Under the pieces are notes generated by a model, which saw only the letters and a list, made by a program, of their open reading frames with translations, made no database searches and was not told the DNA's origin. From assembly GCA_029881635.1 (NCBI GenBank), contig JAOUMG010000033.1, positions 1 to 9,979 on the forward strand: a stretch of DNA of 9,979 bases, given 5' to 3'. This DNA is from Paracoccaceae bacterium. Its GTDB lineage: Bacteria; Pseudomonadota; Alphaproteobacteria; Rhodobacterales; Rhodobacteraceae. Positions 1-6,359 of the stretch are shown piece by piece (within the stretch, counting starts at the first letter, position 1; each line of letters opens with the position of its first letter). A program made the translations under genes and the position numbers.

Positions 1-11
1 ACCTCGCTACC

Positions 12-326
12 ATGACGATGGCAGCGCTTGCCGTGACCCCGGCAGTCACCAAGGGATTGCCTTGGGCTGTTTCATTTGTGCCTGGCACCGATGCAGGGTC
101 GGCGGTTGTCATCGTGCAAGCCCGCGGCAGCCTAGACAACACCCGGGCCTGCGACCGCACGGCCATGGTCACCCATATTGATTTTCCTGCCCGCCCGGTC
201 AAACTTTGCGCCATACCCTTGGATATCTGGCAAACACTCAAGCGCGGTGACCGGCTGCGTCTGGACGGACCGCAGACTCTCTATGGCCTCAGATACACCG
301 AGATTAGCCGCGAAGAGGCAAACTGA
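12..326 (+). CDS. Conserved-looking hypothetical protein, probably 5'-truncated by the window edge
   Basis: I do not recognise this protein. The frame stays open to the left edge of the window, and the 11 bases before the ATG hold no purine-rich ribosome binding site, so the true start is probably upstream and these 104 residues may be the C-terminal part of a longer protein. Coding status is supported by strong G/C preference at third codon positions over most of the ORF. The visible protein has a small hydrophobic N-terminal stretch, a central part with a valine-rich strand-like segment (SAVVIVQARG, about residues 30-39), two Cys (47 and 66) and a charged C-terminus ending in EEAN. I see no catalytic motif, transmembrane helix or lipobox. 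It converges on bdhA, with 63 bases between the two stop codons. That it is a gene is fairly likely; its function is unknown. Confidence 0.55.
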   Translation: MTMAALAVTPAVTKGLPWAVSFVPGTDAGSAVVIVQARGSLDNTRACDRTAMVTHIDFPARPVKLCAIPLDIWQTLKRGDRLRLDGPQTLYGLRYTEISREEAN

Positions 327-389
327 CTTTGCATCCAGTTTCTTAGTGACAATTGGCGCCGCCAATCCGTTGGCATCCGGCAAACAGCT

Positions 390-1163
390 TTACAATGCCG
401 TCCAGCCACCATCGACGGAAATCGTGGTGCCGGTGATCTGATTTGCCGCAGGCGAGCACAGGAACACAGTCGTACCGCCGATTTCTTCCACGGTTGCAAA
501 CTGCCGCGACGGTTGGCGCGCCAGCATGACCTCACGGACGACGGTTGCGCGGTCCATGTTATGGGCCTTCATCTGATCGGGGATCTGGGCCTCGACCAGC
601 GGGGTCAGCACATATCCCGGACAGATGGCGTTGCAGGTGATCCCCTGCCCCGCGACTTCCAGCGCGGTGGTTTTCGACAGCCCCACAATGCCATGCTTGG
701 CTGCGATATAGGCGGATTTATAGGGCGAGGCTGTCAAACCATGTGCCGAAGCGATGTTGACGATCCGGCCCCATCCTTTGCCTTTCATGCCTGGCAGGGC
801 TGCGGCGGTGGTGTGAAAGGCCGATGACAGATTGATCGCAATGATTGCATCCCATTTGTCCGTTGGAAAATCCTCAATCGCGGCCACATGCTGAATGCCG
901 GCATTGTTGACCAATATATCGCAACCGCCTGCTTTTTCGATCAACGCCCGACATTCCGAACCTTTCAACATATCCGCCTGAATATAGCGGACAGGAACGC
1001 CGTATTCCTGCGCCAGCTTTTCCGCCAGCCCATGATCTTCCTTGCGGTCGGTGAAGGAATTCAGAACCACGCCTGCCCCGGCCCGCGCCAGTTCAGTTGC
1101 AACTCCAAGCCCGATGCCGGAATTGGACCCTGTTACAATTGCGGTTTTGCCAGTAAGGGTCAT
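390..1163 (-). CDS. bdhA: 3-hydroxybutyrate dehydrogenase (SDR family)
   Basis: Cytoplasmic NAD-dependent enzyme interconverting (R)-3-hydroxybutyrate and acetoacetate, used in polyhydroxybutyrate and ketone-body metabolism. The 257 residues match the usual length of about 260. It is a classical short-chain dehydrogenase: the nucleotide-binding TGSNSGIG motif is at residues 11-18, NNAG at 86-89, and the catalytic set is Asn111, Ser139, Tyr152 and Lys156. Gln91, His141, Lys149 and Gln193 fall at the positions, offset by three, of the substrate-carboxylate-binding residues known from the Pseudomonas fragi enzyme, which makes 3-hydroxybutyrate specificity much likelier than a generic SDR. I chose the ATG at 1163, not the in-frame one 66 bases upstream, because the extra 22 residues precede the normal SDR N-terminus and a GGGGA ribosome binding site sits 7 bases before this ATG. 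It is a single gene, convergent with the left-edge ORF, with an unusual structured leader upstream. Confidence 0.93.
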   Translation of the reverse strand: MTLTGKTAIVTGSNSGIGLGVATELARAGAGVVLNSFTDRKEDHGLAEKLAQEYGVPVRYIQADMLKGSECRALIEKAGGCDILVNNAGIQHVAAIEDFPTDKWDAIIAINLSSAFHTTAAALPGMKGKGWGRIVNIASAHGLTASPYKSAYIAAKHGIVGLSKTTALEVAGQGITCNAICPGYVLTPLVEAQIPDQMKAHNMDRATVVREVMLARQPSRQFATVEEIGGTTVFLCSPAANQITGTTISVDGGWTAL

Positions 1164-1191
1164 GCTGCTATCCCCGATGATACACATCCCA

Positions 1192-1220
1192 TCTATAGGC
1201 CCGGACCTGAACAAGGTCGA
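1192..1220 (-). promoter_or_regulatory. Possible bdhA promoter containing a dyad
   Basis: Read on the minus strand, TCGACC (1220-1215) and TATAGA (1197-1192) are separated by 17 bases and each matches four of six positions of the sigma-70 consensus. A perfect dyad, GACCT-GAACA-AGGTC on the plus strand (1204-1218), lies inside the spacer and overlaps the -35 box, where a repressor could act. The -10 box lies 28 bases upstream of the chosen bdhA ATG, so the leader would be short. The call rests on motif similarity only. Confidence 0.3.
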
Positions 1221-1247
1221 GACCGCCAAGCGTCACAAGGCAATCGC

Positions 1248-1276
1248 AAAAAAAACGCCCGCACGAAGCGGGCGTT
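1248..1276 (-). terminator. Strong factor-independent terminator read on the minus strand
   Basis: On the minus strand the order is AACGCCCGC, a five-base TTCGT loop, GCGGGCGTT, and then a run of T that, counting the two closing the stem, covers 1255-1248 and beyond. The stem is nine perfect base pairs and mostly G/C. On the plus strand no T run follows the hairpin, so it is directional. It ends a minus-strand transcript, yet the nearest gene to its right is on the plus strand. It lies 85 bases upstream of the bdhA start. The transcript it ends is therefore non-coding or a leader. Confidence 0.85.
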
Positions 1277-1311
1277 AAGTTATTGAGGCAGGTTTCATAC
1301 AGGCAAGAAAC

Positions 1312-1344
1312 CTATCGAGCAGTGGCTCCTTTATACGCGGTCAT
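1312..1344 (-). CDS. Possible 10-codon leader ORF inside the minus-strand RNA
   Basis: An ATG at 1344 opens a frame encoding MTAYKGATAR and ending at TAG (1314-1312). A GGAG ribosome binding site at 1356-1353 sits 8 bases before the ATG, an ideal distance. The GAGCAG half of the longer hairpin (1353-1348) starts at the last base of this site and fills the spacer, so the hairpin could mask it. The residue composition shows no run of a single amino acid of the kind found in amino-acid attenuators. A match this short can arise by chance; translation is unproven. Confidence 0.25.
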   Translation of the reverse strand: MTAYKGATAR

Positions 1345-1436
1345 TCGCTGCTCTCCAAGCTAAAAGTTTGAAAAGGTTAGAAAGCCAGTCTAGCGTCACG
1401 CCCAACGACACAAGGGCAGAAGGGATTGTTGCCAAA

Positions 1437-3251
1437 ATGAGATCGCATTTTTTCCGTGGGATTTGGCACGCAATAAGAATATTTGCGCTTGTGGTGGCAC
1501 CTTCGGTTGCCACGGCGGAACCTCAGCACGGCATAGCTATGTATGGACGGCCCGCCCTGCCACCTGATTTTGTGTCTCTGCCCCATGTCAACGCTGATGC
1601 ACCAAAGGGTGGACGAATCGTATTTGGCGAACCCGGTGGATTTGATTCGTTCAATCCGTACATTCTCAATGGATCTGCCCCTTGGGGACTGGGGCTTTTC
1701 ACCATCGAAACGCTGATGGGCAGATCCATCGACGAACCGTTCACCTTGTACGGGCTTTTGGCCGAATCGGTGGAGACGGATGAAGACCGTAAATGGGTCG
1801 AATTCACCCTGCGCCCCGAGGCGCGATTCGCCGATGGCAGCCCCGTTACTGTTGAAGATGTGATGTGGAGCTTTGAGACGCTTGGAACCCTTGGACATCC
1901 CCGCTATCAAGGTGCTTGGACCAAGATCGCGAGTATGGACCAAACTGGCGACAGGAAGGTTCGGCTGACATTCAATTCCCAGGATCGGGAATTGCCGTTG
2001 CTGATGGGCCTGCGGCCGATCCTGAAGAAGTCACAATGGGACGGCAAGAATTTTGCCGAAAGCAATCTTGAATTGCCGATTGGTTCCGGCCCCTACACGG
2101 TTGGCGCATCTGAACCGGGTCGGTTTATCACGTTCAAACGCAATCCGGACTACTGGGGCAGAGATCTGCCGTTCAATCGTGGCCAGCACAATTTCGACGA
2201 AATCCGCTATGACTATTTTGGCGATGGTGACGTGGTCTTTCAGGCCTTTACCGCAGGCGAGACAACCAGCTATCGCGAATTCAATACGGGAAAATGGAAA
2301 ACCCACTACGACCTTCCAGCCATCCAATCCGGTGACATCGTCAAAAGCGAAATCCCCAATCAACGACCCTCGGGTATTAACGGGCTGGTCATGAATACCC
2401 GCAACCCCATCTTTGATGACTGGCGCGTTCGCGAAGCGATGATCCTCGCCTTCAATTTCGAGTTCATCAATCAGGCCCTGAACGGTGGCAACGAACCACG
2501 CATCACCTCGTATTTTTCCAACTCGATCCTTGGCATGGACCATGGGCCGGCGACCGGTAAGGTTGCAGAAATCCTTGGACCCTTTGTGGCCCACCTCCCG
2601 CCGGGCACCATCGAAGGTTATTCCTTGCCCATCGGTGATGCTGACAGAGCGATGGACAGGGGCAATATCCGCAAGGCCGTTGCTCTGCTGGAAGAAGCAG
2701 GCTGGTCGTCAGAGGGCGGTGTGTTGAAGAACAAGGATGAAAGCCCCTTCACATTTGAAATCTTGTTGGCAGCCGGCGCCACCGAAGCGCAATCCATTGT
2801 CGACATCTATGTCGAAGCGCTTCGCCCGCTTGGCATCGCGCCCGTTGTGACGGTCGTGGACAGCGCCCAGTACAAGGAACGCACCAATTCCTATGATTTT
2901 GATATGGCTTGGTACACCCGCGCCCTGTCGCTCAGCCCTGGCAATGAACAATTGCTCTATTGGGGTTCCAAGGGCGTCAATGAACCCGGCAGCCGCAACT
3001 GGATGGGAATGAATGTCCCTGCAGCCGAAGCTGCAATCCAAGTCATGCTCGACAGCACCAGCCAGGAAGATTTCATCGCGGCGACCCAGGCACTGGATCG
3101 TGTGCTGACAGCCGGACGATATGTCATTCCGATCTGGTTTTCACCGTTATCCAAACTGGCGCATTCCAAACATCTTCACTACCCCGACCGAATTCCGCTA
3201 TACGGGGATTGGCCGGGCTTTCAGCCTGAAACATGGTGGTATGAGGACTAA
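1437..3251 (+). CDS. Periplasmic oligopeptide-binding protein, family 5, YejA-like
   Basis: Extracellular solute-binding protein of an ABC importer, delivering peptides or peptide-like compounds to a membrane permease. The 604-residue size and the start of the mature protein (HGIAMYGRPALPPDF, then NADAPKGGR) are typical of the YejA branch of family 5 that includes the E. coli YejABEF microcin C/peptide transporter. A Sec signal peptide is clear: basic residues up to Arg14, a hydrophobic core IFALVVA, and likely cleavage after ATA at residue 27. The usual family-5 phrases follow, such as a FTLRPEARFADGSPVTVEDV stretch in the first lobe and NPDYWGRDLP further on. I chose the ATG at 1437 over the TTG at 1368 because the TTG would add 23 non-signal residues; an AGAAGGGA ribosome binding site lies about 11 bases before the ATG. 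No permease or ATPase genes are adjacent, so it is an orphan receptor here. Its ligand cannot be read from sequence. Confidence 0.88.
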   Translation: MRSHFFRGIWHAIRIFALVVAPSVATAEPQHGIAMYGRPALPPDFVSLPHVNADAPKGGRIVFGEPGGFDSFNPYILNGSAPWGLGLFTIETLMGRSIDEPFTLYGLLAESVETDEDRKWVEFTLRPEARFADGSPVTVEDVMWSFETLGTLGHPRYQGAWTKIASMDQTGDRKVRLTFNSQDRELPLLMGLRPILKKSQWDGKNFAESNLELPIGSGPYTVGASEPGRFITFKRNPDYWGRDLPFNRGQHNFDEIRYDYFGDGDVVFQAFTAGETTSYREFNTGKWKTHYDLPAIQSGDIVKSEIPNQRPSGINGLVMNTRNPIFDDWRVREAMILAFNFEFINQALNGGNEPRITSYFSNSILGMDHGPATGKVAEILGPFVAHLPPGTIEGYSLPIGDADRAMDRGNIRKAVALLEEAGWSSEGGVLKNKDESPFTFEILLAAGATEAQSIVDIYVEALRPLGIAPVVTVVDSAQYKERTNSYDFDMAWYTRALSLSPGNEQLLYWGSKGVNEPGSRNWMGMNVPAAEAAIQVMLDSTSQEDFIAATQALDRVLTAGRYVIPIWFSPLSKLAHSKHLHYPDRIPLYGDWPGFQPETWWYED

Positions 3252-3252
3252 C

Positions 3253-3369
3253 ATGATGAAGCATATTTTCCTGATCACGGTCATCTTGACTCTTGCGGGG
3301 TGCAACACGGTGGCAGGCGTCGGCGACGATGTGTCGGGCGGTGCACGCAAAGTACAAAGTTGGTTCTGA
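3253..3369 (+). CDS. Entericidin-type small lipoprotein
   Basis: A 38-residue lipoprotein precursor. Residues 1-16 form a short signal peptide (MMKH followed by a hydrophobic run), and a lipobox LAGC places the lipidated cysteine at residue 17. The mature part, CNTVAGVGDDVSGGARKV and a few more residues, has the NT-x-GxGxD pattern of the entericidin EcnA/EcnB family of cell-envelope lipoproteins, known in enteric bacteria as a bacteriolytic/antidote pair. Only one copy is present, with no partner nearby. A GAGG ribosome binding site at 3243-3246, inside the end of the upstream gene, lies 6 bases before the ATG at 3253; a second ATG follows directly at 3256. Only one base separates it from the upstream stop, so it is probably translated from the same message as the binding protein. 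Confidence 0.85.
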   Translation: MMKHIFLITVILTLAGCNTVAGVGDDVSGGARKVQSWF

Positions 3370-3416
3370 TCCGGCGCCGTCACATATCTGTTAAACTGGC
3401 AACGTAAGGGACGGGT

Positions 3417-3893
3417 ATGAACATACTCGTCCTTTGCACCGGTAATTCAGCCCGCTCGATTCTGCTTGAATCCCTTCTGAATGCCAAAGGCGAAGGCAGG
3501 GTGCGGGCTTGGTCGGCCGGATCGCATCCGGCGGGCGCGGTTCATCCGCAATCTTTGCGCCTGCTGGCCGCGAAAGGCCATGACACCGCGCATCTTCGGT
3601 CAAAAAGCTGGGACGAATTCGCGGTACCAGACGCACCTGCAATTGACCTTGTGATTACCGTATGCGGCTCGGCGGCGGCGGAAACCTGCCCCATCTGGCC
3701 CGGTGCACCCATCCGCGTGCATTGGGGTGTCGAGGACCCTGCGGCTGTCTCAGCAACAGATCAGCCAGCGGCCTTTGCAGAGTGCTACAGGAAACTCGAA
3801 TACCGGGCAGACGCACTGCTGGCACTGCAATTTGAAAATCTGGATCGGGCGGCACTGCTGCAAGAATTGGCCACCATCGGGGAAAAGGTCTGA
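3417..3893 (+). CDS. arsC: Arsenate reductase, low-molecular-weight phosphatase fold
   Basis: Cytoplasmic enzyme reducing arsenate to arsenite with thiols, thioredoxin-coupled in the best-studied relatives. The 158-residue protein begins with the phosphatase-like anion-binding loop CTGNSARS, giving nucleophile Cys7 and Arg13 of the CX5R motif. Cys83 and Cys91 lie in a [11 protein letters not shown] stretch matching the second and third redox cysteines of the Staphylococcus aureus enzyme, so the full disulfide relay appears present and this is an arsenate reductase and not a tyrosine phosphatase. A conserved HWGVEDPA motif follows at 102-109. An AAGGGA ribosome binding site (3406-3411) lies 5 bases before the ATG. 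Only 47 bases separate it from the entericidin gene, and I see no clear promoter or arsR operator there. acr3 starts two bases after its stop, forming a reduction-and-export pair. Confidence 0.93.
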   Translation: MNILVLCTGNSARSILLESLLNAKGEGRVRAWSAGSHPAGAVHPQSLRLLAAKGHDTAHLRSKSWDEFAVPDAPAIDLVITVCGSAAAETCPIWPGAPIRVHWGVEDPAAVSATDQPAAFAECYRKLEYRADALLALQFENLDRAALLQELATIGEKV

Positions 3894-3895
3894 TT

Positions 3896-4921
3896 ATGGG
3901 AATATTTGAACGCTTCCTGTCGCTCTGGGTGGCGCTTTCCATACTTGCCGGCGTCATGCTGGGCAGTGCCCTTCCAGGGCTTTTTCAAGCGGTGGCCGGT
4001 TTGGAAATCGCACGCGTCAATCTGGTCGTCGCCGTGCTCATCTGGGTGATGATCTACCCGATGATGGTCCAGGTGGATTTTACGGCGATCAAGGATGTTG
4101 GGAAAAAGCCGCGCGGGTTGATCCTGACCCTGACCGTCAACTGGCTGATCAAACCTTTTACCATGGCGGCACTGGGCTGGCTCTTCTTCCGGGTCATCTG
4201 GGCTGATCTGGTCGATCCCGCGACTGCGGGGGAATACATCGCCGGTATGATCCTTCTGGGGGTCGCCCCCTGCACCGCCATGGTCTTTGTCTGGAGCCAG
4301 CTTACCAGAGGCGACCCGAACTACACATTGGTGCAGGTGTCGATCAATGATGTAATCATGATCTTCCTCTTTGCACCTCTGACAGCCTTACTGCTGGGCG
4401 TCAGCGATGTGGTGGTCCCTTGGGAAACGCTGCTCTGGTCGGTCATTCTATATGTGGTCTTGCCGCTCTTGGCGGGAATCGCGACGCGAAGGCGGTTGGA
4501 GGCGTCGGCGGCATCGGGCGTTGCCGTGACCGAATTTCTTGCACGGATGAAACCCTGGTCGGTCATCGGACTTCTGGCAACGGTGATACTGCTGTTCGGG
4601 TTTCAGGCGGGCACCATTCTGGCGCAGCCGGTGACGATCATCCTCATCGCTGTACCGCTGACCATACAGTCCTACGGAATATTCGCCCTGGCCTATGCGG
4701 GCGCACGTGTCTTGCGTCTGCCCCATGACATCGCAGCCCCCGCCTGCATGATTGGAACTTCGAATTTCTTTGAACTAGCCGTTGCCGTGGCAATTTCGCT
4801 TTTCGGGCTGAACTCCGGTGCGGCATTGGCCACAGTCGTCGGGGTTCTGGTTGAAGTGCCGGTGATGCTGTCGCTGGTATGGTTTGCCAATCGAACCCGG
4901 CACTGGTTCGCCGCCCCCTAG
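3896..4921 (+). CDS. acr3: Arsenite efflux permease, ACR3 family
   Basis: Inner-membrane secondary transporter of the bile/arsenite/riboflavin superfamily that exports the arsenite made by ArsC, driven by the proton gradient. Length is 341 residues, normal for bacterial ACR3, with about ten hydrophobic helices spread over the whole chain. The family signatures are visible: [13 protein letters not shown] carries the conserved transport cysteine (Cys126) in the fourth helix, and [20 protein letters not shown] carries Cys284 and the conserved Glu293 of the ninth helix. The conserved early segment [14 protein letters not shown] is at 55-68. It begins two bases after the arsC stop, using an AAGG site inside the arsC end 7 bases before the ATG, so the two are co-translated. 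It is not related to the ArsB permease family despite the shared role, though some databases use the arsB symbol. It converges on phoB. Confidence 0.95.
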   Translation: MGIFERFLSLWVALSILAGVMLGSALPGLFQAVAGLEIARVNLVVAVLIWVMIYPMMVQVDFTAIKDVGKKPRGLILTLTVNWLIKPFTMAALGWLFFRVIWADLVDPATAGEYIAGMILLGVAPCTAMVFVWSQLTRGDPNYTLVQVSINDVIMIFLFAPLTALLLGVSDVVVPWETLLWSVILYVVLPLLAGIATRRRLEASAASGVAVTEFLARMKPWSVIGLLATVILLFGFQAGTILAQPVTIILIAVPLTIQSYGIFALAYAGARVLRLPHDIAAPACMIGTSNFFELAVAVAISLFGLNSGAALATVVGVLVEVPVMLSLVWFANRTRHWFAAP

Positions 4922-4922
4922 T

Positions 4923-4936
4923 GCCGCGCAGGCGGC
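4923..4936. terminator. Weak hairpin between convergent acr3 and phoB
   Basis: GCCGC and GCGGC flank a four-base GCAG loop, a five-pair G/C stem in the 27-base gap between two convergent stop codons. On the plus strand only two T follow, and on the minus strand no T run follows, so it is a poor factor-independent terminator. Its position makes a shared pause or weak terminator possible; Rho-dependent ends are equally likely. Confidence 0.3.
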
Positions 4937-4948
4937 TTGGGCTCAGAT

Positions 4949-5632
4949 TTATCCGAGCGCGTAACCCGCTCCCCGCACCGTGCGCAAGGGATCGTCGCCA
5001 CCTTGCATGCAAAGTGCCTTTCTCAGTCGTCCGACATGAACATCCACGGTTCGGGTATCGACATATATATCTCGCCCCCAGACCCGGTCGAGCAGTTGTT
5101 CGCGGCTCCAGACCCGCCCGGGCTTTTCCATGAAGGTGGTCAGAAGGCGGAACTCCGTCGGCCCAAGCTTTAGCATTGTGCCTGCCCGATGAACCCGGTG
5201 TGTTTCCGGATCGAGCGTGATGTCTTCGTACTCAAGCACTTCTCCGATGGAAGAGGGGCGCGACCGGCGCAGTTGCGTCCGCACCCGCGCCATCAGTTCG
5301 ACTACCGAATAGGGTTTGACCATATAGTCATCCGCGCCTGTTTCGAGCCCCCGCACAAGGTCAACCTCTTCGGAACGCGCCGACAGCATGAGGATCGGGA
5401 CCGATTTGGTCTCGGGTCGTAATTTCAGCCTGCGGCAGATCTCGATGCCGGAAACATTGGGCAGCATCCAGTCGAGCACAATCAGGTCTGGCACCTCCTC
5501 AGAGACCAGCAAAAGCGCCTCTTCACCATCACTGGCTTGGGTAACCCGAAACCCCTCGGCTTCGAGGTTATAGGCGAGGATCTCGCGCTGTGCCGGTTCG
5601 TCTTCTACCACAAGAACACATGGGGCCTGCAT
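4949..5632 (-). CDS. phoB: Phosphate regulon response regulator PhoB
   Basis: DNA-binding response regulator that, when phosphorylated by the sensor kinase PhoR under phosphate limitation, activates pst and other Pho genes. The 227-residue protein has a receiver domain at about 4-118, with acidic residues Glu10 and Asp11, phospho-acceptor Asp54 in IVLDWMLPN, switch Ser84 and Lys106 in the DDYMVKPYS motif. An OmpR-type winged-helix domain covers about 130-226, with the recognition helix around RTVDVHVGRLRKAL (194-207) and the C-terminal RTVRGAGYAL hairpin. It is the last gene of the operon, starting two bases after phoU with an AAGGGA site (5646-5641) inside the phoU end, 8 bases before the ATG. 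There is no room for its own intergenic promoter. Its position with phoU and pst genes separates PhoB from other OmpR-family regulators. Confidence 0.95.
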   Translation of the reverse strand: MQAPCVLVVEDEPAQREILAYNLEAEGFRVTQASDGEEALLLVSEEVPDLIVLDWMLPNVSGIEICRRLKLRPETKSVPILMLSARSEEVDLVRGLETGADDYMVKPYSVVELMARVRTQLRRSRPSSIGEVLEYEDITLDPETHRVHRAGTMLKLGPTEFRLLTTFMEKPGRVWSREQLLDRVWGRDIYVDTRTVDVHVGRLRKALCMQGGDDPLRTVRGAGYALG

Positions 5633-5634
5633 CG

Positions 5635-6348
5635 TTACAATCCCTTGACGCCAATCTCGGTCACGCTATCGGCCTTGGGACGGCTTTCTTCGGGTACCGA
5701 TCCTGTCACCAGATAAATCACCTGTTCGGCAATTGTCGTTGCGTGATCACCCATGCGTTCGATGTTTTTTGCAATGAAGTGTAGATGCATACAGGCGGTG
5801 ATATTGCGCGGATCTTCCATCATGTGGGTCAGGAATTCGCGAAACAGGGCGTTGTACATCTGATCCACGTCATGATCGCGCTGGCGGACATCCTCGGCCA
5901 GATCGACATCGCGCTGAAGATAGGCATCCAGCGAATGGCTGAGCATCTCGACCACCGTTTTGGACATGCGCCGCAGCGATCCACCTGCACTGCCCACCGC
6001 TGTCATCTGGCCGAGAACATTCGACCGTTTGGCCATGTTTTTCGCATAGTCACCCACACGTTCCAGACTGGCGGCAATCTTTAACACGCTCAGAACCGTG
6101 CGCAGGTCTGATGCCGTCGGGGCCCGCAACGCGATCAGCCGGGCAGTTTCTTCGTTGATACGTTCCTCAAGTGCGTCGATGGCCTTGTCGCCTTGCCGTA
6201 CCTTGGCGGCCAGATCGTCATCACGGGTTTCAAGCGCCTGGGCGGCATCCAGAATTGCGGCTTCGACCATGCCACCCATCTTCATGACCAGCGCCTGAAT
6301 GCCTTCAAGATCACGATCAAAGGCTCTGGCGATATGCTGTTCGGGCAT
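5635..6348 (-). CDS. phoU: Phosphate transport signalling protein PhoU
   Basis: Peripheral membrane-associated regulator that couples the Pst transporter to the PhoR-PhoB system and represses Pho signalling when phosphate is plentiful. The 237-residue, almost wholly helical protein has the two PhoU repeats, about 10-110 and 115-215. Each holds the metal-binding helix signature: ERVGDYAKN (96-104) in the first and ERMGDHATT (197-205) in the second, with acidic residues Glu96/Asp100 and Glu197/Asp201. No transmembrane segment is present. A CGGAG site (GGAG at 6358-6355) is six bases before the ATG, and the gap from pstB is 11 bases. It sits between pstB and phoB, the usual alphaproteobacterial order, and the product should work with both neighbours. 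Confidence 0.95.
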   Translation of the reverse strand: MPEQHIARAFDRDLEGIQALVMKMGGMVEAAILDAAQALETRDDDLAAKVRQGDKAIDALEERINEETARLIALRAPTASDLRTVLSVLKIAASLERVGDYAKNMAKRSNVLGQMTAVGSAGGSLRRMSKTVVEMLSHSLDAYLQRDVDLAEDVRQRDHDVDQMYNALFREFLTHMMEDPRNITACMHLHFIAKNIERMGDHATTIAEQVIYLVTGSVPEESRPKADSVTEIGVKGL

Positions 6349-6359
6349 TGTGTTCTCCG

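Larger units (their letters stand above)
1248..1360 (-). ncRNA. Candidate small RNA or attenuated leader upstream of bdhA
   Basis: A minus-strand transcript must exist here for the terminator at 1276-1248 to have a purpose, and no annotated gene supplies one. Two further inverted repeats precede the terminator in the transcript. GAGCAG at 1353-1348 can pair with CTGCTC at 1322-1317 across 25 bases. AGGTTTC at 1313-1307 can pair with GAAACCT at 1296-1290 across a 10-base loop. Two hairpins followed by a strong terminator is the usual form of a bacterial small RNA. The alternative is an attenuator for bdhA, whose start is 85 bases past the T run. I could not find a convincing promoter, so the 5' end at 1360 is arbitrary, and I do not recognise a known RNA family. 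Confidence 0.5.

Noticed and set aside
352..366. Inverted repeat ATTGGC-GCC-GCCAAT between the left-edge ORF and bdhA, considered as a terminator.
   Set aside because: The stem has six pairs with a three-base loop and no T run on either strand, so it is not a convincing factor-independent terminator.
1254..1276. The hairpin at 1254-1276 as a plus-strand terminator.
   Set aside because: On the plus strand it is followed by AAGTTATTG, not a T run, and no plus-strand gene ends before it. The eight A on its left side make it a minus-strand terminator.
1368..1436. TTG at 1368 as the start of the binding protein.
   Set aside because: It would put 23 hydrophilic residues in front of a clear signal peptide; the ATG at 1437 gives a normal Sec signal.
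1377..2594. Long minus-strand open frames at 1377-1943 and 2031-2594.
   Set aside because: They lie wholly inside the well-supported binding-protein gene, have no recognisable domain, and result from the codon bias of the real frame.
3370..3416. Promoter or ArsR operator ahead of arsC.
   Set aside because: No well-spaced -35 and -10 pair and no clear dyad were found in the 47 bases, so I did not annotate one.
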